Shown: positions 57,825-64,000 of the stretch, one piece after another
How the letters are laid out: each line of letters opens with the position of its first letter
Numbering within the stretch: position 1 is the stretch's first letter
DNA from: Paraglaciecola sp. L1A13
Lineage (GTDB): Bacteria; Pseudomonadota; Gammaproteobacteria; Enterobacterales; Alteromonadaceae
NCBI RefSeq assembly: GCF_009796745.1
Contig: NZ_CP047024.1
Coordinates: 3,906,001-3,970,000 of the forward strand
Direction: 5' to 3'
DNA length: 64,000 nt
Made by a program: the position numbers and the translations under genes
Notes under the pieces: model-generated
Seen by the model: only the letters and a program-made list of their open reading frames with translations
What the model was told of the DNA's origin: nothing
The model's database searches: none

Positions 57825-59774
57825 ATGAAGGGAATAACAATAATAACAAAAGCAGTCTTTTTCTTGAATTTAGTACTGTGTTGCTCATCTACATACGCCC
57901 AAAATTGGGATAGTTTATTCGACGATGCCAAATATCAAGATGTAAAGTTATCACCGGATGGTGAACATATAGCGGTTGCCATGATGTCTGAAGGTAAGCG
58001 TGTTCTGGTTTTTCTAAATCGTACTTCAATGGAATTAGCCGGGTCGCTGAACCTATCAGGCAAAAATGAGGTGGGAGAATACTATTGGGTAAATAACGAA
58101 CGAGTGGTTATAAAAATTAACCAAAAAGTGGCCGGGTTACGTGAAGCTAGGTTTTTCGGTGAGTTATACGCCATCGATTATGACGGAACTAGAGGCAGCA
58201 TTATTTATGGTTATCGAGCAGGCGAAAGTCAAATTGGTACGCGAATACAAAAACAAAAGGAAACCCGAGGTTGGGCTAACATTATCGACTTACTCCCTGA
58301 AGAGCCTAATCATATATTGATTAGCTCAACACCTTGGAGTGATTCTGGTGATCGCGTCGCGGATATAAATAAAATTGATATCTACAAGGGACTATTAAAA
58401 GAACGAGTAGCGATTTCTCCCGTTATCACCGCAGATTTTCTAACCAATGAAAATGGACAATTAACCGTTGCTTACGGTACTGATAAAGACTTTAACCGCC
58501 AAGTTTATATCCATCAAGACGGTGATTGGCAAAAAATATCTAACCAAGATTTTGGCAGCTCCTTTACACCGCTAACCGTAGGCACAGATAATAGCTATTT
58601 ATATGCGTTAGATAATTTAGGACAAGATAAAACAGGATTATTTAAATTCGATCTGAAAAGTGGTGAAAGCAAAGCTATTTTAACAGACGAAAATGTGGAT
58701 ATTACGAGTGTCTCGTTAACAACAGATGGCCGAAATATATATGGATTGCGTGTTGATGACGGTTTTCCAGCATATTACATGCTGAATACGTCTTTACCTG
58801 AGGCCAAAGTATTTAAGAGCCTGTTGGCAACCTTTCCCGGTGAATCAGTTGAAATCACCAGCCATTCCAATGACGGTTCGCTGTACACCTTACTTGTCTC
58901 TTCAGACATAGATGCTGGCAGCTTCTTTATTTACGATAAAACGGCAAACGCTTTAACATTTCTATTTAAGAAATTTCCGAAACTCAATAGTGACCAAATG
59001 GCCATGACCGATCCCTTTAGCTTTACCACGGATAGCGGTCATCAATTAAATGGTTACTTTACCCAAGCAAAAACAGCTAAAAACGCAGGAATTGCGCCCT
59101 TGATCGTCGTTGTTCACGGAGGGCCTCACATACGTAACTATTGGACGTACTCTGCCCAAACACAATTCTTGGCGTTAAATGGCTACTCCGTTTTACAGGT
59201 TAATTTTAGTGGTTCAACAGGTTACGGTAAATCCTTTGAAAAAGCGGCCTACGGAGAATGGGGTACACTTATTCAACAGGATATTTATGATGCATATCAG
59301 TGGGCTATCCAACAAGGCAAAGCACTAAAAGATAAAGCCTGCATTATGGGAGGAAGCTTTGGTGGTTATTCTGCTATTCAAAGTATTATCAATTACCCCA
59401 CCATATATCAGTGTGCCATCAGTAATGCGGGTGTTTACGACCTTGAAATGATGTTTGAAGAGGGCGATATAGTTGACCGTTCTTGGGGTAGTAGTTATCT
59501 GGAAACGACGTTAGGTAAGGATAAAGAACATATTAGGTCTATGTCACCTGTTTACCACGTTGATAAAATACAAGTTCCTGTTTTTCTCGCTCATGGTGAA
59601 AAAGATCAACGAGCACCCATTGAGCAACTGGAACGATTGAAAGACGCATTAGATAAAAATGAAAAAGAGTATGAATTTTATGGCGTCAGCGCAGAGAGCC
59701 ATGGGTTTTACGACCCTGAAAACCAAAAAGCCTATATGAATAAAGTTGTTACGTTTTTGAATAAACACTTGTAA
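57825..59774 (+). CDS. Exported S9 family prolyl-oligopeptidase-like peptidase
   Basis: A 649-aa serine peptidase of the prolyl oligopeptidase group (S9C-like). The signal peptide ends STYAQN (about residue 26). An N-terminal beta-propeller (about 30-370) covers an alpha/beta-hydrolase domain (about 395-645). Catalytic features are VVVHGGPHIRNYW, nucleophile elbow MGGSFGGYSAI, the Asp in AHGEKDQRAP and the His in ESHGFYD. ATG at 57825 begins the signal peptide; GTG at 57813 would add four residues. It probably trims oligopeptides in the periplasm, with the gamma-glutamyltransferase gene next downstream. Confidence 0.91.
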   Translation: MKGITIITKAVFFLNLVLCCSSTYAQNWDSLFDDAKYQDVKLSPDGEHIAVAMMSEGKRVLVFLNRTSMELAGSLNLSGKNEVGEYYWVNNERVVIKINQKVAGLREARFFGELYAIDYDGTRGSIIYGYRAGESQIGTRIQKQKETRGWANIIDLLPEEPNHILISSTPWSDSGDRVADINKIDIYKGLLKERVAISPVITADFLTNENGQLTVAYGTDKDFNRQVYIHQDGDWQKISNQDFGSSFTPLTVGTDNSYLYALDNLGQDKTGLFKFDLKSGESKAILTDENVDITSVSLTTDGRNIYGLRVDDGFPAYYMLNTSLPEAKVFKSLLATFPGESVEITSHSNDGSLYTLLVSSDIDAGSFFIYDKTANALTFLFKKFPKLNSDQMAMTDPFSFTTDSGHQLNGYFTQAKTAKNAGIAPLIVVVHGGPHIRNYWTYSAQTQFLALNGYSVLQVNFSGSTGYGKSFEKAAYGEWGTLIQQDIYDAYQWAIQQGKALKDKACIMGGSFGGYSAIQSIINYPTIYQCAISNAGVYDLEMMFEEGDIVDRSWGSSYLETTLGKDKEHIRSMSPVYHVDKIQVPVFLAHGEKDQRAPIEQLERLKDALDKNEKEYEFYGVSAESHGFYDPENQKAYMNKVVTFLNKHL

Positions 59775-60134
59775 CGGATATTGATGTAGATAAATCATTG
59801 CGTAGCCGAGCACCCATGATAATGACTTTATGGTGGGTGCTTCTGGCAAATATTTGAGGTTATTGCTACGCATTGGCTTTAATACCAAGTGAATAAACAT
59901 ACCAGCTTAATAACCTGTATCAGTACGAATTGTAGCAACTCGACCTGCCTTAAACGATAATTTAGCACTCATTAACGCAAGTTTATTGTCAGTAAGTGGT
60001 TATTTATGATAGAAAAATAGAGGGTGGCATAAATACATGTCATCGCTTGGGTGTACTGCGCGTTTTGAAATAATTCAAAAGTGATTCTCGCCTCTTTGAT
60101 TCAACTATCAGATTTTAACTATCGGGAACAAACA
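59775..60134 (+). other. Intergenic region with a terminator-like hairpin
   Basis: An 8-bp stem AGCACCCA (59809-59816) with TGGGTGCT (59834-59841) follows the peptidase gene by 35 bases; the T run is poor. The rest shows nothing recognised up to the next ribosome-binding site (GGGAA). Confidence 0.4.
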
Positions 60135-61883
60135 ATGAAGTTTCACATATTCGTATTCGGGGTCTTATCAGCCAGTCTTTGGGGCTGCAGTTCAGCAGAA
60201 AATCAAACAAAAATAGCAGTAGAGCTACCCAAACAACAAGCCATGGTGGTCACCGCAAACCCTCATGCAACTGAAGCAGGACTAGCGGTATTGCGCGCCG
60301 GTGGTTCCGCCGTAGATGCAGCTGTCGCCATTGAAGCGGTATTAAGCCTAGTAGAGCCGCAAAGCTCTGGCCTAGCCGGTGGTGCATTTATGGTGCATTA
60401 CGATAATGAAAGCAAAACGTTGGCAGTGTATGACGGCCGCGAATCGGCCCCAAGTGGCGCGACGCCAGATATGTTTATGTTAGAAAACGGCGACTCAATG
60501 CCATTTATTCAAGCTAAAACTAGCGGATTGTCTACCGGTGTGCCGGGGGTATTGGCTATGCTGTCGATGGCCCACAAAGAACAAGGCACTTTAGAATGGG
60601 CGAGCCTATTTAATTACGCCAGCAAACTTGCCAACGAAGGGTTTGAAATATCACCTCGTTTACATGGCATGTTAGAACGTTTTGGTAAGTATATTCCTAG
60701 TACGCCAGACCAAGGGCCAACGGATGCGCACGAGTACTTTTTTGATGACGCCGGCCAACCCTACCCCGTGGGTTACACCTTAAAAAATCCTGACTATGCC
60801 AAGACCTTAGACATCATTGCTAAAGATCCTGCTGAGTTCTATCACGGCGATATAGCGAAAAAAATCGCGGCTATGGTGCAGCAGCAACCTAGAGCGGGCT
60901 CATTAACCGCAGAAGATATCGCTGCTTACCAGCCTGTAAAACGTGCGGCACTGTGTCAGCCTTATCGCGATACTCAAGTATGTGGCGCACCGCCGCCTTC
61001 TTCATGGTTAGCAGTGGGTATGATTATGGGGATTTTAGAAAATGGTCCTCGCCCAAGTGCAGCAGGCCCAGATGATCCCAAAAATTGGGCATTGTTAGCT
61101 CAGGCGCAGCAACTTGCTTATGCCGACAGAGACCAATTTATTGCAGATCCTGACTTTATCGATATGCCTCTTAGCGGTATGTTAAACAAAGACTACCTTG
61201 CCAAGCGCGCAACCCTTATATCGGATAAAGCCACACCACTGACCTATGCAGTAGGCGATCCTTGGGCCTATAACAACACGCCAAGCAATGAAACTGCGGG
61301 GATCGATGCCACGCAAGACGTTCACGGCACCACGCACTTTGTCATTGTGGATACCAAAGGCGATGTGGTCTCAATGACAGCGACAGTTGAAAGCATCTTT
61401 GGCACCACGCGTATGGTTGGCGGCATGTTTTTGAACAACCAACTAACTGATTTCTCTTTCCAGCATCATGACAAAAACGGTAACGCTATTGTTAACGCCG
61501 TTGCGCCCAATAAACGCCCACGCTCATCTATGTCTCCCTCCATTGTGTTAGACGAGGATGGCGACTTCTTAATGGCCACTGGCTCACCTGGCGGCAATAA
61601 CATTATTGCCTACACCGTTAAAACATTGGTCGGGGTATTTGAATGGGGACTAGGTCCACAAGCCGCCGTTGATTTGCCGAATATGGTTGCCCGAGGTAAA
61701 ACCGTGCGCCTAGAAAAAGATGCCGCATCCGATTCATTAATTTCAGCCATGAAAGAAATGGGATTCGACGTTGATGCATCAAAAGGCGAAAATTCAGGCT
61801 TAAGCGTGATTATGCGTAAACCTGATGGCAGCCTTGAGGGCGCAGCAGACAAACGCAGAGAAGGCATAATCGGTACGCTTTAG
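60135..61883 (+). CDS. ggt: Gamma-glutamyltransferase, lipoprotein form
   Basis: A 582-aa Ntn-hydrolase that cleaves gamma-glutamyl bonds (for example in glutathione) and is processed into two subunits. The nucleophile Thr is in DVHGTTHFVIVD, at about residue 410. Substrate motifs MSPSIV and GSPGGNNIIAY are present. The N-terminus ends in a lipobox (SLWGC, Cys at about residue 18) instead of a plain signal peptide, so the enzyme is probably membrane-anchored. ATG at 60135 is chosen because it begins the signal. A frame from 60081 adds 18 unrelated residues. Confidence 0.92.
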   Translation: MKFHIFVFGVLSASLWGCSSAENQTKIAVELPKQQAMVVTANPHATEAGLAVLRAGGSAVDAAVAIEAVLSLVEPQSSGLAGGAFMVHYDNESKTLAVYDGRESAPSGATPDMFMLENGDSMPFIQAKTSGLSTGVPGVLAMLSMAHKEQGTLEWASLFNYASKLANEGFEISPRLHGMLERFGKYIPSTPDQGPTDAHEYFFDDAGQPYPVGYTLKNPDYAKTLDIIAKDPAEFYHGDIAKKIAAMVQQQPRAGSLTAEDIAAYQPVKRAALCQPYRDTQVCGAPPPSSWLAVGMIMGILENGPRPSAAGPDDPKNWALLAQAQQLAYADRDQFIADPDFIDMPLSGMLNKDYLAKRATLISDKATPLTYAVGDPWAYNNTPSNETAGIDATQDVHGTTHFVIVDTKGDVVSMTATVESIFGTTRMVGGMFLNNQLTDFSFQHHDKNGNAIVNAVAPNKRPRSSMSPSIVLDEDGDFLMATGSPGGNNIIAYTVKTLVGVFEWGLGPQAAVDLPNMVARGKTVRLEKDAASDSLISAMKEMGFDVDASKGENSGLSVIMRKPDGSLEGAADKRREGIIGTL

Positions 61884-61968
61884 AACGAGCAGCTTTGTTT
61901 TGAACAGAAATCTTCACCAACAGATCCTGTAGAAGCAATACATACCGTAAATAGACTTTTCAATTAGC

Positions 61969-61996
61969 AATATGGCGGCCAATTGGCCGCCATATT
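61969..61996. terminator. Palindromic bidirectional terminator
   Basis: AATATGGCGGCC, AATT, GGCCGCCATATT: a perfect 28-base palindrome between the converging ggt and EF-hand genes, with A/T-rich flanks. Confidence 0.75.
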
Positions 61997-62021
61997 TGTT
62001 TAGCGAAAATACATTTAACCG

Positions 62022-62633
62022 TTAGAATCGAGCAAGTAGGCCGCTTTTATGGGCTGCTTCCACTTCTGTGGCGGTGATTTTGTTATCGTTGTTTGTATCC
62101 ATTAAATCAAAAAACTGACCCAGTCCAATTTTGCGATAACTGCGCCCAGCCTGATTGGCGTAAGCAAGTACTTCTTCGCGCGTTACCACGCAATCACCAT
62201 TTGCATCTGTGCCGTCAAAACCGTAAGGCGGGTCAACTTTAGCGAACTCATCATCGCTGAGCTTATTGTCTTGGTTTGTGTCAAACAAGTCGAAAAATGT
62301 GAGTATGGTGATACGCCTATATTTCCCTTGATCCATAAATGCTTCGAGTTCGTCACGCATCACGGTGCCATCTCGATTAAGATCCGCGTTGTCCATCGGC
62401 CCGTGCTCTGCATTGTTCAACGGACCTTGCTGTAATGCTTCGCAGACACTGCGCTGGGATCCGCCCTCAGGCGGCCTGCCTTGATCACGACCACCACGAT
62501 GATGACCGTCCGGTGGACCCAATGTTGTGCCCGCATTTACTTTCCCAATGTCATTCGAACTGCAAGCGCTCAACGAAAAAGCCACCAGCAGCGCTAGCGC
62601 GACATAAGATTTAGCATCACGATTTACCTTCAA
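62022..62633 (-). CDS. EF-hand calcium-binding lipoprotein
   Basis: A 203-aa secreted protein. The N-terminus (MKVNRDAKSYVALALLVAFS) ends in a lipobox LSAC with Cys at about residue 24. A low-complexity Gly/Pro/Arg/His linker follows. Four EF-hand-like loops are visible: DLNRDGTVMRDE, DTNQDNKLSDDE, DANGDCVVTREE and DTNNDNKITATE, each with acidic ligands at loop positions 1, 3, 5 and 12. Calcium sensing or storage at the envelope is inferred. The start is TTG at 62633 with GGAG upstream; no ATG is available. Confidence 0.88.
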   Translation of the reverse strand: MKVNRDAKSYVALALLVAFSLSACSSNDIGKVNAGTTLGPPDGHHRGGRDQGRPPEGGSQRSVCEALQQGPLNNAEHGPMDNADLNRDGTVMRDELEAFMDQGKYRRITILTFFDLFDTNQDNKLSDDEFAKVDPPYGFDGTDANGDCVVTREEVLAYANQAGRSYRKIGLGQFFDLMDTNNDNKITATEVEAAHKSGLLARF

Positions 62634-62853
62634 AACCTTTTCTCCTGCCAGTTAACGTTAATCAGCACCGTCAGAAACAGTGCTTTAATATGTCACAAAA
62701 ACCACTTTGTCACCTCACCTGCTATTTACTCAGACTCACACCTAAGTCAAAAGTGCCTTAGGGCAGCGCAAGAACATATTGCTTTTGATGTAACAGGATT
62801 TATTCACACCACATGCTAAAATCCCAAAATATCATTTATGATCGTCTGTCGCT

Positions 62854-62923
62854 CACCGCGTGACGACCACCGCGTGACGGTCACCAAGTGACGACCACCG
62901 AGCGTCGCCCACCGCTAGCCGAT
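62854..62923. repeat. 14-bp tandem repeats upstream of the alkC-like gene
   Basis: Five consecutive 14-base units, each beginning CACC: CACCGCGTGACGAC, CACCGCGTGACGGT, CACCAAGTGACGAC, CACCGAGCGTCGCC, CACCGCTAGCCGAT. The first three are very similar and the last two diverged. They end 32 bases before the GTG start. ATGATCGTC (62839-62847) and GATCGTCAT (62921-62929) flank the array in partly matching form. Confidence 0.75.
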
Positions 62924-62955
62924 CGTCATACAGCGTAATCAATAGGGACACATTT

Positions 62956-64000
62956 GTGGCTGAGCCATTTAAAAACTCGTTAAATCAAAATGTTGTAGAA
63001 GATATGGCGGGGTATTTCAGCCTCCATTACAACGAATTCGATAAGCCCGCTTTTGTAGCCGCAGCCAGCAATGGTCTGGCGTCACTTGAATTAAAGGCTC
63101 GTACTGAGCATATTACTCAAGCGATGATCCTTTATCTTCCGGCGGACTTTGCACATGCAGGACAAATATTGCTGGCCAGCTTGCCAGCCCTGCAAGACGA
63201 GCCACCCACCTCAAGCAGCACTGAAAACCCGGGAATATCCGGTTGGGCAGTCATGACCCTTAGCCATTACGTGGCCTTGCAGGGCCAAGGACATTTTGAT
63301 TTTTCGATGATGCTGCTAAAGGAGATGACTAAGCGCTTGTCGTCAGAATTTGCTATCCGCTTTTTTATTTTGCAGTCAGCGCAAAATACCTTGGCCATGT
63401 TTGCCATGTGGGTAAGCGATCCTGACCAACATGTTCGCCGCCTTGTCTCTGAGGGCAGCAGACCCAGATTACCTTGGGCCATGCAACTTCCTATGTTTAT
63501 TGCAGACCCTGCACCTGTTATCGCGCTGTTAGAACAGTTAAAAGACGATGACGAAGAATACGTTCGACGCTCAGTTGCCAACAATCTAAATGATATTGCT
63601 AAAGATCACCCAGAGTTAGTCGCTGATCTCGCAGAACAATGGTTAAAAGATGCCAATACAAACCGCCGAAGGTTAGTCCGCCATGCTTGTCGTACTTTGA
63701 TTAAAAATGGTCATAAAAGAACCTTAGCAGCACTGGGCTTTGCACCGCCAGTAATAACGTCGGCAAAGGTTAGCGTGTTAAATACGCAAGTGATATTCGG
63801 TGAGGCACTCCAGTTTAGTTTATCGTTAACTTCAAACACGGATGCGCCCCAAGCGCTGATGATTGATTACGTCGTGCATCACCAAAAAGCTAACGGCAAA
63901 ACCATCGGCAAGGTGTTTAAATGGCGTAATAGCAACTTAATGCCCCGCGAAATCCTGAGTATTGAGAAAAAACATGCCATTAAAGCCATTACCACTCGGG
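62956..64000 (+). CDS. alkC: AlkC-like DNA alkylation repair protein (cut by the window end)
   Basis: A 348-codon gene running off the right edge, so the C-terminus is missing. GTG at 62956 follows AGGGA by seven bases. The product begins MAEPFKNSLNQNVVEDMAG. The HEAT-like alpha-helical region (to about residue 250) has VRRLVSEGSRPRLPW and YVRRSVANNLNDI, the block typical of AlkC-type base-excision glycosylases that remove N3-alkyladenine. After about residue 270 the sequence becomes beta-rich (VLNTQVIFGEALQFSLSL), like the Ig-type C-terminal domain seen in some AlkC. The call is from recognition, not search. Confidence 0.85.
   Translation, partial: MAEPFKNSLNQNVVEDMAGYFSLHYNEFDKPAFVAAASNGLASLELKARTEHITQAMILYLPADFAHAGQILLASLPALQDEPPTSSSTENPGISGWAVMTLSHYVALQGQGHFDFSMMLLKEMTKRLSSEFAIRFFILQSAQNTLAMFAMWVSDPDQHVRRLVSEGSRPRLPWAMQLPMFIADPAPVIALLEQLKDDDEEYVRRSVANNLNDIAKDHPELVADLAEQWLKDANTNRRRLVRHACRTLIKNGHKRTLAALGFAPPVITSAKVSVLNTQVIFGEALQFSLSLTSNTDAPQALMIDYVVHHQKANGKTIGKVFKWRNSNLMPREILSIEKKHAIKAITTR

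Overview
The window looks like chromosomal DNA of a marine gammaproteobacterium of the Alteromonadales, closest in feel to Paraglaciecola, Glaciecola or Alteromonas. This is inferred from the gene order djlA-murU-amgK diverging from lptD-surA-pdxA-rsmA-apaG-apaH, two large TonB-dependent receptors, a PEP-CTERM protein, several secreted peptidases and many methyl-accepting proteins. I see no rRNA, tRNA, CRISPR array, phage or insertion-sequence transposase. Most of the window is ordinary core or shell genome.

Layout. 1-3.6 kb: a TonB receptor followed by a secreted phosphodiesterase-like enzyme (minus strand). 3.9-6.7 kb: djlA, murU and amgK (minus; co-chaperone and peptidoglycan recycling). 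6.8-13.4 kb: the lptD-surA-pdxA-rsmA-apaG-apaH operon (outer-membrane biogenesis, vitamin B6, 16S rRNA methylation, Ap4A hydrolysis). 13.7-24.9 kb: chemoreceptor, lysC, exported amidase, DUF192 lipoprotein, acnB, a beta-propeller lactonase-like protein, a 59-aa gene that is easily overlooked, and a PfpI-family protein. 25.3-32.2 kb: CHRD/PEP-CTERM protein, YgiQ radical SAM protein, lytic transglycosylase, peptide deformylase, ABC exporter. 32.4-39.8 kb: eptA, a PAS-GGDEF-EAL protein, dgkA, a PAP2 phosphatase, a membrane protein and a small-molecule kinase. EptA, DgkA and PAP2 form a plausible lipid-A-modification and diacylglycerol-recycling set. 40-45.6 kb: secreted modular endonuclease, DUF2797 protein, second TonB receptor. 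46.1-51.1 kb: sbcD-sbcC; sbcD seems to start at an AUC codon. 57.8-64 kb: S9 peptidase, gamma-glutamyltransferase, EF-hand lipoprotein and a 3'-truncated alkC-like DNA glycosylase.

The most unusual part is 51.1-55.8 kb. The gaps around a small unknown membrane protein and a chemoreceptor carry three diverged copies of a roughly 0.4-0.5 kb non-coding multi-hairpin repeat. Between copies the loops are conserved (for example CWACAGCY, CGGGA, TCCCG, ATGGA) while the stems change sequence and still pair perfectly. Two copies share a three-way-junction layout, and each copy has a hairpin followed by six T near its left end. This pattern suggests selection on structure: a structured RNA, a hairpin-based mobile element, or both. 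The first copy lies directly downstream of sbcDC, whose product is known to cut DNA hairpins.

Many genes begin with GTG or TTG. Where the predicted longest reading frame disagreed with a signal peptide or ribosome-binding site, I used the shorter start and said so.
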